Positions 52,640-62,061 of a DNA stretch of 64,000 nucleotides are shown in pieces. The position numbers and the translations under genes were made by a program. A model generated the notes under the pieces. That model had not been told where the DNA came from and did no database searches. It saw nothing but the letters and a program-made list of their open reading frames with translations. Position 1 is the stretch's first letter. Each line of letters begins with the position of its first letter. The stretch is from Paludibacteraceae bacterium (GTDB taxonomy: Bacteria > Bacteroidota > Bacteroidia > Bacteroidales > Paludibacteraceae): positions 44,679-108,678 of the forward strand of contig JAGCWA010000049.1 of assembly GCA_017962085.1 (NCBI GenBank), in the 5' to 3' direction.

Positions 52640-53818
52640 ATGAAATTATTTTTAGATCGGATAAAAAATATATTTTGGATAATAATATCATTATTATTTC
52701 GAATGATACTTCCTATAAAAAAAGGAAGAATAATAATGTGGTCATACTTTGGTAAAAACTATTCTTGTAATCCCAAAGCGGTCTCAGACTATATACTATT
52801 GAATCACAAAGATGAATATGATATAATTTGGGCATTTTTAAAAGGAAGAACTCCTACAAAAATGCCAGCAGGCATAAAAACTGTAACATTTAAGACGCTA
52901 AAATATCTATATTATTTAAACAGTTCAGAGTATATTATAACTAATACAAGAACATTTATTTCAGCTTCTTCATGGATAAAAAGGAAGAAACAAAAATATA
53001 TAATGACATGGCATTCTAGTATGGGATTAAAATGTATCGAAGGTGATGCTGATATTAAATCCCTTGGAATTCCATATGTACGAGCAGCTAAACTTGATTC
53101 AAAAAGATGTGATTTAATTATCTCTGGTAGCAAGGCAAGAACCGATGTTATAAAAAGAGCATTTTGGTATGATGGAGAAATTCTTGAAAGTGGGACTCCA
53201 AGGAATGATATATTATTTGACAATAAAAGAATTACAGAGATTAGAGAATCTGTTTTTCGTCACTTTAATATTCCTGAAGATGATTTCGTTATACTATATG
53301 CTCCAACATTTAGAGGATCCTATTCAACTGAGATGTATAGATTAAATTGGAATAGTATTCTTGAAAGTTTTGAAAATAAATTCAAGAAGAATTGTCATAT
53401 AATCGTCAGATTGCATCCAAATTATATTAATAAAGGAATAGACACTTCAGATTTAATAAATTATAGGCACACATATGATGGTACATACTATAATGACATG
53501 CAGGAATTATTAGTTTCAAGCAATGTACTAATAACAGATTACTCTTCGTCAATGTTTGATTATGCGTATATGAAAAAAACAGTTTTTCTATATGCAACAG
53601 ACTATAAAAATTATGATAGAAACACCTACTTCAAATTAGATAGTCTACCATTCCCATTTTCAGACAAAGAATCTGAGTTGATAAAAAACATAGAAAATTA
53701 TAATCAGAATGATTATCTGTTAAATCTCAATACATTTTTAAATGAAGAAATTGGAAGTTATGAATCTGGTATTGCGAATGAAACTCTACTTGCATGGATG
53801 AGACAACATCACATATAA
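52640..53818 (+). CDS. CDP-glycerol glycerophosphotransferase (TagB/TagF family)
   Basis: A 392-residue GT-B-like enzyme of the Glyphos_transf family. An N-terminal membrane-associating stretch (residues 10-25) precedes the catalytic part with TWHSSMGLKCIEGD (about 133), ESGTPRNDILF, LYAPTFRGSYS, IVRLHPNY and ITDYSSSMFDYAYMKKTVFLY, the last being the classic TagB/TagF signature. It would move glycerol phosphate from CDP-glycerol to a sugar. No chain-extending second copy is present, so single substitution is more likely than a long poly(glycerol phosphate). Confidence 0.92.
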   Translation: MKLFLDRIKNIFWIIISLLFRMILPIKKGRIIMWSYFGKNYSCNPKAVSDYILLNHKDEYDIIWAFLKGRTPTKMPAGIKTVTFKTLKYLYYLNSSEYIITNTRTFISASSWIKRKKQKYIMTWHSSMGLKCIEGDADIKSLGIPYVRAAKLDSKRCDLIISGSKARTDVIKRAFWYDGEILESGTPRNDILFDNKRITEIRESVFRHFNIPEDDFVILYAPTFRGSYSTEMYRLNWNSILESFENKFKKNCHIIVRLHPNYINKGIDTSDLINYRHTYDGTYYNDMQELLVSSNVLITDYSSSMFDYAYMKKTVFLYATDYKNYDRNTYFKLDSLPFPFSDKESELIKNIENYNQNDYLLNLNTFLNEEIGSYESGIANETLLAWMRQHHI

Positions 53819-53877
53819 AAACAATATAGATTATACCAAAGGTTTTTTAGTGTATAAATTATAAATAAATGTGATTT

Positions 53878-55032
53878 ATGTTTGATTTCCCTTTCACTGA
53901 ACCAAATACAGTATCATCTCTGCTATTACTAATAATGTATTTTACCATTATCGTAATGAATAAAACCTCTTTAATTTATTACGATGAGGATAACGACGAT
54001 GATACGTATTTATCTTCAAAAGAAAAAATCAATATAGCAATAATAGGGTTGTTTTTGTGTTGTTTTTGTATTGACGGCGATTTCTTCCGGTTTATGGAGG
54101 TAATACACGATTATGATTTTACACTAAATGCATACAACTATGGAGAAGCGATCTATGGATATATAGCACAAATAACAGAGCGTAATTATTTCTTGTTCAG
54201 AATCATTGTTTGGGGAAGTGCTTTCGTATTATTTTGCATATCTTCAAAAAGATTTGGTATAAATATATATTTATCCACATTATATTTATTTGCCACATAT
54301 CCTGTAATATTTAGTTATGCACGCGTAACGCTATGTATGTCAATTTGTTTCTTGGCATTCTCTTATATATGTTGCCCTATTCGTAACAGAATAATAAGTT
54401 TTTTTATCGCATTACTATTATTTTTCATATCGACATTCTTCCATACATCAAGTTATATAATGCTAGCAATGTCTTTGATGGTAATAATTCCACTAAACAA
54501 AAAAAGTTTTATCATACTTCTTCTTTGCTTACCAATATTAATCGTTTTATTCCAAGATATATTTTTGTACACTGCACAACAAGATATATTTTTTTCAGAC
54601 GAACAACTAAATGAACGATTAATTAGAAACGCCGATAGCTATAACGTAATAAAAGGCTTCGATATTAACACTCCTGGGGTTTTCCTTCAAACAATTTTGC
54701 AATACATATCTTTTTATATCCCGATTTTTTATATTATCAAGGTATCGTTGTTTTCCACATCTCAAGAATTAATTGACAATGGGATATTTAAACTAATAAA
54801 GATAATGACAGGTTTTTTGTTGTTGTCAACAATTTTTTTCTTTTTTAAATCAGGAAGTTTTGTTATGTTTTACCGCGTGTTGTTTATGACAATGATACCA
54901 ATTGTATTTGTCGTCTGCTATATGCGACAACAAAACATCATGTCAGAATCTGAATATAGAAAATGTTTATTTAGTGGCATTATTTATTCTTCTATAAGGA
55001 TTTTTTATTGTTTTTACGGATATGGAATGTAA
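53878..55032 (+). CDS. EpsG-like polysaccharide polymerase
   Basis: A 384-residue membrane protein with about ten hydrophobic segments. Like other EpsG proteins it has a short acidic loop after the first helices (DGDFFRFMEVIHDY), then YARVTLCMSICFLAFSY with the conserved Arg, and an FFHTSSYIMLAMSL segment. It is the only polymerase candidate of the low-GC cluster. The 3' end overlaps the following GT2 gene by 11 bp. Confidence 0.82.
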   Translation: MFDFPFTEPNTVSSLLLLIMYFTIIVMNKTSLIYYDEDNDDDTYLSSKEKINIAIIGLFLCCFCIDGDFFRFMEVIHDYDFTLNAYNYGEAIYGYIAQITERNYFLFRIIVWGSAFVLFCISSKRFGINIYLSTLYLFATYPVIFSYARVTLCMSICFLAFSYICCPIRNRIISFFIALLLFFISTFFHTSSYIMLAMSLMVIIPLNKKSFIILLLCLPILIVLFQDIFLYTAQQDIFFSDEQLNERLIRNADSYNVIKGFDINTPGVFLQTILQYISFYIPIFYIIKVSLFSTSQELIDNGIFKLIKIMTGFLLLSTIFFFFKSGSFVMFYRVLFMTMIPIVFVVCYMRQQNIMSESEYRKCLFSGIIYSSIRIFYCFYGYGM

Positions 55033-55987
55033 ATTATCGATTATTGTACCAGTATACAATGTAGAAAAATACATTGAATCATGTATATTTTGTTTTGTAA
55101 ACCAAAAAGGTGTTTCTACCTCAGATTTTGAAGTAATCATAGTAATTGATGGATCTCTAGATAAAAGTGAAGACATAATTACTAATTACGATTGGAAGGA
55201 TTGCAACCATATAATTTATAAACAAAAGAATAGAGGATTAAGTGGAGCTCGAAATTCAGGTTTAGATCTTGCAAAAGGGGAATATATATGGTTTGTGGAT
55301 TCTGATGATACTATCTCTTGTGATTCTGTAGTAACTATATTCAGACATATCACTAATGAAACTGTTGATGTCTTGAATATTGGTTATTCTGAAGTCCATA
55401 ATGGAATAGAAACTATTTCAGCAGAGCCCCAAAACATTGTTGATAGTCGTGAATTATTGATTAATGGATGTTGTGTTCCTGCGCCCTTTCATATATTCCG
55501 ACGTGAATTTTTAATTCACAATAAATTAAAATTTATGGAGGGGATATACCACGAAGATATGGAGTTTACTCCTAAATGCATATATTTAGCTAAAAAAATA
55601 TCCATCGTAAAACAAATATTATACCATTATCAAATACGAGATGGTTCAATTACAACAACAATTTGCTCTAAGCGGGCTTTCGATTATTTAACCGTTGCTT
55701 CTTCATTGATTGATTTCGGATTATTGCAAGGAGAAACAATGCAATCAACTCCATTTTCAAGATTAATTTGTTTATCTATAAACAATGCTTTATACATAAT
55801 ATCTCAAACAGATAAAGCAACACAAACAGAATGGATTTTTAAATTCAATGCCAATCCTATATACACAGATTATTTGTTTAATTCAAGCATCTTTAAATAC
55901 AAACTAGAGGGATTTTTATTCAAATACTTAAAAATCAACGAGATACTTATATATAAAACACTAACAAAATTTAAGCAGATTAGATGA
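55022..55987 (+). CDS. GT2 glycosyltransferase
   Basis: A 321-residue family 2 enzyme: LSIIVPVYNVEKYIESCIFCFVNQKG, VIDGSLDKSEDII, GLSGARNSGLDLAKGEYIWFVDSDDT (DSD near residue 96) and YHEDMEFTPK. It is built like the gene at 16267, including the helical C-terminus, but in an AT-rich setting. Overlaps the polymerase gene by 11 bp and the next gene by 4 bp. Confidence 0.93.
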   Translation: MECKLSIIVPVYNVEKYIESCIFCFVNQKGVSTSDFEVIIVIDGSLDKSEDIITNYDWKDCNHIIYKQKNRGLSGARNSGLDLAKGEYIWFVDSDDTISCDSVVTIFRHITNETVDVLNIGYSEVHNGIETISAEPQNIVDSRELLINGCCVPAPFHIFRREFLIHNKLKFMEGIYHEDMEFTPKCIYLAKKISIVKQILYHYQIRDGSITTTICSKRAFDYLTVASSLIDFGLLQGETMQSTPFSRLICLSINNALYIISQTDKATQTEWIFKFNANPIYTDYLFNSSIFKYKLEGFLFKYLKINEILIYKTLTKFKQIR

Positions 55988-57105
55988 AAGTACTTTTTGT
56001 TTCTCGAGATATTACACATCATCTTGTTCCATTCTTTAAGTGTCTGTTGAATCATTATGGAAATGATAATTGTATATTTGCAGTTACAGAACATTTTGAA
56101 ATGAGGGACAAAATGGGATTCCCTCAATATGATGGAAAATGGATATTCCGTGTCAGTAAACATTCACAAGAAGAATATCGTAGTTTGTGGGACAAATCAG
56201 ATATAATTATAACAAGATTATGGAATGAATATAGTTTAGTAAAAACATCTCTTGAGAAAGGTAAAATTGTATTTTATGCATCTGAAAGATGGTTTAAACC
56301 CCCTGTGGGAATTAAAAGATTATTTCTTCCTTCATACTTGAAAATATTATTTGATTTTAAAAGATTATCCAAACACTCAAATTTCTTTTATCTAGCTATG
56401 GGTTATTATGCAGGCTGTGATTTCAGTAGAGTTGGCTTGTGTAAGGGTAAAACATTTAATTTTGGATATTTTACTCCGGAATATGAGTTTACACATCCGA
56501 TTGAGCCATCTAACATGAAAAAATTAATTTGGGTTGGCAATATGCTTGACTGGAAACGAACAATTGATATTCTCGTGGCATATAAAGATTTGTCAGAAAG
56601 GTATAATATCTCATTAAAAATAATAGGGGAAGGTGATGAAAGAAAAACATTGGAAGAATACGTAAAAAAAAATAATTTGTCGAATGTTTCTTTTGAAAAT
56701 TTTCTTCCCAATGAAAATGTTAAAAAAGAATTAGAAAATGCAGATATATATATAATGCCAAGTAATGGCTACGAAGGATGGGGAGCTGTAGTGAATGAAG
56801 CAATGCAAACTAAGTGTGCTGTTGTTTCATCAAAGGAAATTGGTTCTGCTCGAAGCATGATTATTGATGGAGAAAACGGATTATTATATCATTCTGGCAA
56901 CATAAATGAGTTAAAGCAATCCATTTCCAAATTATTGAATGATAATGAGTTATTGAATTCTATTCAAGAGGCTGGGTATAGAACCATAACACAAGTATGG
57001 TCTGCCCAAGAAGCTGCCAGAAGATTTGACATCGTAGTAAATTGTATTCTCGAGCAGAAATCAATTATACATTTTAAAGATGGTCCATTAAAATTAATTT
57101 TCTGA
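55984..57105 (+). CDS. GT4 glycosyltransferase
   Basis: A 373-residue GT-B enzyme. N-terminus KVLFVSRDITHHLVPFFKCLL; C-terminal signature MPSNGYEGWGAVVNEAMQTKCAVVSSKEIGSARSMI (about residues 258-295) with the E-x7-E type donor-binding motif. Related proteins often transfer fucose, galactose or similar residues, but the sugar is not predictable here. Confidence 0.9.
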   Translation: MKVLFVSRDITHHLVPFFKCLLNHYGNDNCIFAVTEHFEMRDKMGFPQYDGKWIFRVSKHSQEEYRSLWDKSDIIITRLWNEYSLVKTSLEKGKIVFYASERWFKPPVGIKRLFLPSYLKILFDFKRLSKHSNFFYLAMGYYAGCDFSRVGLCKGKTFNFGYFTPEYEFTHPIEPSNMKKLIWVGNMLDWKRTIDILVAYKDLSERYNISLKIIGEGDERKTLEEYVKKNNLSNVSFENFLPNENVKKELENADIYIMPSNGYEGWGAVVNEAMQTKCAVVSSKEIGSARSMIIDGENGLLYHSGNINELKQSISKLLNDNELLNSIQEAGYRTITQVWSAQEAARRFDIVVNCILEQKSIIHFKDGPLKLIF

Positions 57106-57162
57106 AATCACATAAAGACTCCTTGAATTATAAATAACTCCACATCAAAAACATCTTCTAAA

Positions 57163-57942
57163 ATGGCAAATAAACCTATTATATCAATTGTAACCATTGT
57201 ATTCAACGGAAAGGATGGAATAGAGAAAACTATCAAATCTGTATTGTCTCAGACATACAAAAACATAGAATATATCATTATTGATGGAGCATCTACAGAT
57301 GGAACACTTGATATTATTCAGAGATATAAGCCAAATTTAACAAAATTGATAAGCGAAAGAGATTCTGGCATATATAATGCAATGAACAAAGGATTAGCAC
57401 TAGCAAAAGGAGATTATATATATTTTGCAAATTCTGGAGATTTAATTGCAGACGATGATGTGATTAGGAAGGTGGCGGAGGCAATTGTTGCAAATGACAA
57501 GTGGCCAGATTTAGTATATGGATGTTATCAGGAATTGAATAATAATGTCGTTGGACCTATTATTCCATGTAGAAATCACAAGTGGTCATGGTATGGAATG
57601 TTTGCATCCCATCAAAGTGTTTTTTGCAAAAAAGAAGTCATTGATGAACATAATATAATCTTCGATGAATCCTATAAAATTGCTGCTGATTATAAATTCC
57701 TATTAACGATAGTTAAGCATAGTCATTCTTTTTTACAACTTCCTTTTTCAATATCTCTTTTTGATGTTAGTGGTGTTAGTTCAACAAATCAAGACAAAGG
57801 TCTTTATGAAGCTGATCGTGCCAGAAAAGAAGTACTTGAATTAAACTGGTTCAAAAGAAAGTTTATTATTTTCGTCTCTTTATTGGCAAGATACTCTAAA
57901 AAACATTTAGGTGTAATATACAGGAGCATTAGAAACAGATGA
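57163..57942 (+). CDS. GT2 glycosyltransferase (WcaA/WcaE-like)
   Basis: A 259-residue compact GT2 enzyme: ISIVTIVFNGKDGIEKTIKSVLSQTYKNIEYIIIDGASTDGTLDII, SERDSGIYNAMNKGLALAKGDYIYFANSGD. The acidic metal motif is the NSGD variant, as in WcaE-type colanic-acid transferases. A paralogue is at 60734. The gene overlaps the acetyltransferase gene by 4 bp, matching the WcaE-WcaF order known from colanic acid clusters. Confidence 0.9.
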   Translation: MANKPIISIVTIVFNGKDGIEKTIKSVLSQTYKNIEYIIIDGASTDGTLDIIQRYKPNLTKLISERDSGIYNAMNKGLALAKGDYIYFANSGDLIADDDVIRKVAEAIVANDKWPDLVYGCYQELNNNVVGPIIPCRNHKWSWYGMFASHQSVFCKKEVIDEHNIIFDESYKIAADYKFLLTIVKHSHSFLQLPFSISLFDVSGVSSTNQDKGLYEADRARKEVLELNWFKRKFIIFVSLLARYSKKHLGVIYRSIRNR

Positions 57943-58475
57943 ATCTTTCAAATTACAAAGAAGAAAAACCACATAACTTAAAACGACTTGTGTGGTATGC
58001 GATTAATGCAACATTATTTCGCATATTAATTGGCAGATCTTTTACTTGGGCAAGGCATGGCTTATTGCGTGCCTTTGGTGCAACAATAAATAAAGATGCA
58101 TACATATATCCATCTGCCACGATTTTTGCTCCATGGAATTTAAATGTTGGACGTGCATGCATTGGGCCAAACACCATAGTGTATAATAAGGCACCTATCC
58201 ACATAGGGAACGATACAGTTGTGTCTCAAGGGGCCTTTCTATGTACAGCAAGCCATGATATCAAAGATTTAATGTTGCCCCTAATAACTGCATCAATTAC
58301 ACTAAAAGACAATGTGTGGGTTGCAGCTGATGCTTTTATAGGTATGGGAGTAACAATTGGAGATGGTGCAGTAGTAGGCGCTCGTGCTGTCGTATTCAAT
58401 GATGTAGAACCATGGACTGTTGTTGGAGGAAATCCAGCTAAATTTATAAAAAATAGAAACTTAAAAAACAAATGA
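57939..58475 (+). CDS. WcaF-like hexapeptide-repeat acetyltransferase
   Basis: A 178-residue left-handed beta-helix acetyltransferase. N-terminal basic helix (LVWYAINATLFRILIGRSFTWARHGLLRAFGATI) is typical of WcaF-type enzymes, followed by hexapeptide repeats and CTASHDIKDLMLPLITASITLKDNVWVAADAFIGMGVTIGDGAVVGARAVV, with the catalytic His in ASHD. It probably O-acetylates a lipid-linked sugar in the cytoplasm. Confidence 0.92.
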   Translation: MNLSNYKEEKPHNLKRLVWYAINATLFRILIGRSFTWARHGLLRAFGATINKDAYIYPSATIFAPWNLNVGRACIGPNTIVYNKAPIHIGNDTVVSQGAFLCTASHDIKDLMLPLITASITLKDNVWVAADAFIGMGVTIGDGAVVGARAVVFNDVEPWTVVGGNPAKFIKNRNLKNK

Positions 58476-59512
58476 AAGATATTGACATAAAAAAATCCCT
58501 TCGTGAAATAGTGTATAGGGAAGAAAATGATAATCATATTGATTATATTGATCTTGCAAAAGGCATATGTATACTAATGGTTGTAAGCTACCATTGCGAT
58601 TATGGGGATTTTCTTTACTCGAATGATATTGTTAATTCATTTTTCTTCTCATTTAGAATGCCATTATACTTTTTCTTGTCTGGAATTTTCATTTCATTTA
58701 AATATGGTTATAGAAATTTTTTCAAGAAAAAAATTAACAGATTAATTATTCCGTTCATATTCTTTTATTTCACATCATCTGTTGTTAATGAATTTATAAC
58801 ACCAAGGGAAGTCCCTTCTATGTTTGAATTCCTTTTGACTGAAACGAAAAACAATTTTTGGAATACACCTATTTGGTTCTTAATATCATTGTTTACAACA
58901 TATTGTATGTACATGACAATCCATAAATTTATTTCTAAAAACATATATCTGATTCTAATCTTATCCATAATCATTGGAATTGGTGGATTTAGTCTTTCAT
59001 ATAAATCCATTAATATTCCATTTTTTCTAGACACATCTATGACTTGTTTCCCTTTTGTTGTCTTTGGGGGAATAATGAGAAATAAATATCATTTGCTCGA
59101 TAATATATCTAAAATCAGATGTGTTGTTTTCTCATCAATCTCATTTTTTTTCGTATTTCTATTTTGTAATGGGAATCAATTATTTTATGAAAACAAATAC
59201 GATTGTAATTTAATAGAATTATATCTATGTGGCTTCTTTGGAAGTGTAGGTTTGGTATATTTTTCAAAAATATTAAATTACGTGCCAATAATAAATTACA
59301 TAGGAAGGTATAGCATAATTGTTCTCGGATTTCATAAAATATTCATTTTAAGACCAATACTTCTTAGAATCACAGACTTGCCTATTAGTATAGTTGTTCT
59401 ATTATCATTGCTTTTATCTGTAATTTGTTGTATAATAATGATATATATTTGTCGTAGATATTTACCTAGTATGGTGGCACAAAAAGATTTGCTATTTAAA
59501 TCAGATCTTTAA
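58472..59512 (+). CDS. Acyltransferase family 3 membrane protein
   Basis: A 346-residue protein with about ten hydrophobic segments. The N-terminal DLAKGICILMVVSYHCDYGDFLYSNDIVNSFFFSFRMPLYFFLSGIF is the acyltransferase-3 signature with the His of SYHC and the RMPLYFFLSG block. Such proteins bring acyl groups across the inner membrane for O-acylation of exported polysaccharide. It is the last gene of the AT-rich island. Confidence 0.92.
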   Translation: MKDIDIKKSLREIVYREENDNHIDYIDLAKGICILMVVSYHCDYGDFLYSNDIVNSFFFSFRMPLYFFLSGIFISFKYGYRNFFKKKINRLIIPFIFFYFTSSVVNEFITPREVPSMFEFLLTETKNNFWNTPIWFLISLFTTYCMYMTIHKFISKNIYLILILSIIIGIGGFSLSYKSINIPFFLDTSMTCFPFVVFGGIMRNKYHLLDNISKIRCVVFSSISFFFVFLFCNGNQLFYENKYDCNLIELYLCGFFGSVGLVYFSKILNYVPIINYIGRYSIIVLGFHKIFILRPILLRITDLPISIVVLLSLLLSVICCIIMIYICRRYLPSMVAQKDLLFKSDL

Positions 59513-59576
59513 TTCTGAAGAATAAAGCCTTCTATCGATTCATCATAATTTATACAATAGCATTTTATACCCCCAG

Positions 59577-60479
59577 ATGTTAGATTTATCCGTCATCATC
59601 CTCACCTACAACGAGGAGCTGCATATCCGTCGTTGCTTGGAGAACGTATGTCCCATCGCCAAAGAGGTCTATGTGATCGATTGTTTTTCCACAGACCAGA
59701 CCCAAGAGATATGCGCCGAGTTCAAGAACGTAAGGGTAGTGGAACATGAATGGCCAGGCAACCAAGCCACACAATTCAATTGGGCCTTGGACCATCTGGA
59801 AATCAACACGGATTGGATCTTGCGATTGGATGCGGACGAATATCTACTTCCCGAACTAGCGGAGGAGATGACCCAAACGGTTCCCTCATTGCCTCAAGAT
59901 GTAACCGGCATAGAGTTGAAACGCAGACATATCTTCATGGACAAATGGGTAAAACATGGCATCTACCCGGTTGTGATGATGCGCATGTTCCGAAATGGAG
60001 AGGGACGTTACGACAATAGGCTGATGGACGAACATATATCGCTTCAAAGCGGTCATTCCATCACCCTGAAAAACGACTTCTGCGACCATTCATTAATTTC
60101 TATATCAGACTATTGCAGGAAACATATCAACTATGCGCAACGAGAGGCGTGCGAGGTGTTGACGGAGACATACCAACTGAGGGAAGTTCCCGTCCAAGCA
60201 ACCCACCTTGGGAAACAAGCCACCGCAAAGCATCAAACAAAGAGCGGATACAACAAACTCCCTCTTTTCCTGCGCAGTTTCGCCTACTTCCTCTATCGCT
60301 ATATCATACGAGTCGGTTTCCTCGATGGAAAGGAAGGTTTTCTATTCGCCTTTATCCAAGGATGGTGGTACAGGACCTTAGTGGACGCAAATATACTAGC
60401 CTGCAAAAAGGCATGTGGAGGCGACAAAGAGAAAATCAAGGAATATATCGCAAAGGAGTGGGGAATAGAAGTTAATTAA
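59577..60479 (+). CDS. GT2 glycosyltransferase (WaaE/LgtF-like)
   Basis: A 300-residue family 2 transferase of the LgtF/KdtX type: LSVIILTYNEELHIRRCLENV, VIDCFSTDQTQEI, WPGNQATQFNWALDHLEINTDWILRLDADEYL (DAD near residue 88), and HLGKQATAKHQTKSGYNKLPLFLRSFAYFLYRYI. Base composition is back to the value of the flanking genome. Related enzymes act on lipid A core or capsule. The stop codon lies inside an AATTAAG repeat. Confidence 0.92.
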   Translation: MLDLSVIILTYNEELHIRRCLENVCPIAKEVYVIDCFSTDQTQEICAEFKNVRVVEHEWPGNQATQFNWALDHLEINTDWILRLDADEYLLPELAEEMTQTVPSLPQDVTGIELKRRHIFMDKWVKHGIYPVVMMRMFRNGEGRYDNRLMDEHISLQSGHSITLKNDFCDHSLISISDYCRKHINYAQREACEVLTETYQLREVPVQATHLGKQATAKHQTKSGYNKLPLFLRSFAYFLYRYIIRVGFLDGKEGFLFAFIQGWWYRTLVDANILACKKACGGDKEKIKEYIAKEWGIEVN

Positions 60480-60554
60480 GAATTAAGCAATTAGAAATTT
60501 TCAGACGCTGTTCAGACAGATAAAAATATTGTTCAAAAAAACACGCAAAGACCC

Positions 60555-60586
60555 ATTGCAACAAATATAAATAAATCGTATGTTTG
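60555..60586 (+). promoter_or_regulatory. Predicted promoter of the GT2 gene at 60734
   Basis: ATTG at 60555-60558 (one base off TTTG) and TATGTTTG at 60579-60586, 20 bp apart, fit the Bacteroidetes promoter. The leader would be about 140 nt. The remaining bases of the 60480-60733 gap hold no gene. Confidence 0.5.
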
Positions 60587-60733
60587 CACCGAAAAGTGTA
60601 TAATGTGTTACCAAAATATCAATTGAAGTAAAATCAGATTTCAAATGTGGGGAAAACCTACACAGGAAGAATAGAGATTGTCGATTTATTAACCGAAACA
60701 GTAGATAACAGCCGATAATATGTAAGTGTTCAT

Positions 60734-61525
60734 ATGGCAAAGCGAATATCAATCATCACCACTTCGTACAATAGTGGCAAGACCATACGAGACACGTTGG
60801 AGAGCGTGCTTCGGCAGACTTTCCACGACTATGAGCTGATCATCAAAGATGGCGGTTCGACAGATGACACCATCAACATCTGCCGTGAATACGAACCCCG
60901 CTTCAGCGGACGGATGGTCCTCGTCTCCGAACCTGACCAGGGAATCTACGACGCCATGAACGTCGGCCTCTCCCTAGCCACGGGCGACATCATCGGCATC
61001 CTCAATTCGGACGACTACTACACTACGGACGATATCCTCCAGAAAGTGGCGGAAGCTCTCCGCGACCCGATGCTGGACGCCGTCTACGGGGATGTCCACT
61101 ACGTCTCGCCCCACAACCTGCACCGCTGCATCCGCTACTACTCCTCCGAACGCTTCCGCCCTTCGCTGATGCGCTACGGATTCATGCCCGCACACCCCTC
61201 CTTCTACTGCCGCAAAAGCGTCTACGACCGCTACGGCATGTTCGACAAAAGCTACCGCATCGCGGCGGACTTCGACCTGCTCCTGCGTTTCATCTACTTC
61301 GGTAAGATCAAAACCAAATACCTGCCCCTGGACTTCGTCACCATGCGCACAGGCGGCATATCTACCTCCGGCCTCCGCAGCCACGTGAAGGTCTTGCAAG
61401 AACACCATACATCCCTCAAGCGCAATGGGGTGAAATCCAACTATTTCGTGTCGGCTTGCCGATTCTTGTACAAACTGAAGGAGTTTAGGATAGGGAAGAA
61501 GTTAAAATTAAGAATTATGAATTAA
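60734..61525 (+). CDS. GT2 glycosyltransferase (WcaA/WcaE-like)
   Basis: A 263-residue GT2 enzyme closely built like that at 57163 but GC-rich: RISIITTSYNSGKTIRDTLESVLRQTFHDYELIIKDGGSTDDT, SEPDQGIYDAMNVGLSLATGDIIGILNSDDYY (NSDD metal motif near residue 93), FMPAHPSFYCRKSVY. Its last codons and stop are supplied by the AATTAAG repeat that starts at 61505, hinting that the repeat replaced the original 3' end. Confidence 0.92.
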   Translation: MAKRISIITTSYNSGKTIRDTLESVLRQTFHDYELIIKDGGSTDDTINICREYEPRFSGRMVLVSEPDQGIYDAMNVGLSLATGDIIGILNSDDYYTTDDILQKVAEALRDPMLDAVYGDVHYVSPHNLHRCIRYYSSERFRPSLMRYGFMPAHPSFYCRKSVYDRYGMFDKSYRIAADFDLLLRFIYFGKIKTKYLPLDFVTMRTGGISTSGLRSHVKVLQEHHTSLKRNGVKSNYFVSACRFLYKLKEFRIGKKLKLRIMN

Positions 61526-61597
61526 GAGTTAAGAATTTTGAAACGTAGTTCAACGTAGTCAATTAAGAAACGTCAGTTCGACGAAGGCAATTAAGAA
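61505..61597 (+). repeat. Intergenic repeat, copy C
   Basis: AATTAAGA-type units followed by two copies of the GAAACGTnnGTTCnACG motif, in the same orientation as the copy at 40513. It overlaps the last seven codons of the GT2 gene. Shorter AATTAAGA tracts without the second motif are at 60474-60490 and 63116-63148. Confidence 0.75.
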
Positions 61598-61635
61598 AGC
61601 CTGGATAGGAGGCGATGAGCTAATTAACCAAACGG

Positions 61636-61671
61636 AAAAAGCAGCGAACGATCACATTTCGCTGCTTTTTT
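61636..61671 (+). terminator. Rho-independent-type bidirectional terminator
   Basis: A 13-bp perfect stem (61636-61648 with 61658-61670) around a 9-base loop, with A-tract on the left and T-tract on the right. It ends the GT2 transcript. The right arm and loop were also copied to 62062, where the left arm is missing. Confidence 0.85.
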
Positions 61672-61729
61672 CTTATCCCGTTGGAGGATCACCAAGAAAA
61701 TCATTATCTTTGCGAGAAAGGTAGCAAAA
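61649..61729 (+). repeat. 81-bp direct repeat with promoter, left copy
   Basis: Matches 62062-62142 with two mismatches and an offset of 413 bp. It includes the loop and right arm of the terminator and the promoter before the nucleotidyltransferase gene. Confidence 0.9.
61680..61712 (+). promoter_or_regulatory. Predicted promoter of the MNT nucleotidyltransferase gene
   Basis: TATCTTTG at 61705-61712 is a perfect -7 element. GTTG at 61680-61683, 21 bp upstream, is a one-mismatch -33 element. Leader of about 23 nt to the ATG at 61742. Confidence 0.65.
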
Positions 61730-61741
61730 TTAGTGTCAGCT

Positions 61742-62056
61742 ATGAGAAGGCCAGAAATTGTGGAACGGATAAGGAAAGAAGCGGTAAAGTTACTGCCGAA
61801 GGTGCAAACGATCCTGTACGGGTCGGAAGCGAGGGGTGACGCGCGCCAGGATTCCGACATCGATCTGTTACTGCTGGTCGATGCCGACAAATTGTCATAC
61901 GACGACAAAGACCACATCATCGCACCATTTTATGACATTGAGTTGGAAACAGGTGTCAACATAAGCGCATTGGTCCTTCTACGCAAGGATTGGGAAAACC
62001 GACCTTTCATGACACCATTCCAATGCAATGTGAACAGGGAGGGGATAGTACTATGA
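61742..62056 (+). CDS. MNT-type minimal nucleotidyltransferase
   Basis: A 104-residue minimal nucleotidyltransferase with the core GSEARGDARQDSDIDLL (about residues 27-43; G27-S28 and the D39/D41 pair). I chose ATG 61742, which suits the promoter; GTG 61733 is an alternative. MntA antitoxins of this type usually sit next to a HEPN toxin gene and inactivate it by adenylylation. No HEPN gene is adjacent here; instead a repeated promoter and the DUF3791/DUF3990 genes follow. It may be an orphan, or it may work with an unrecognised partner. Confidence 0.9.
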   Translation: MRRPEIVERIRKEAVKLLPKVQTILYGSEARGDARQDSDIDLLLLVDADKLSYDDKDHIIAPFYDIELETGVNISALVLLRKDWENRPFMTPFQCNVNREGIVL

Positions 62057-62061
62057 TAGAG

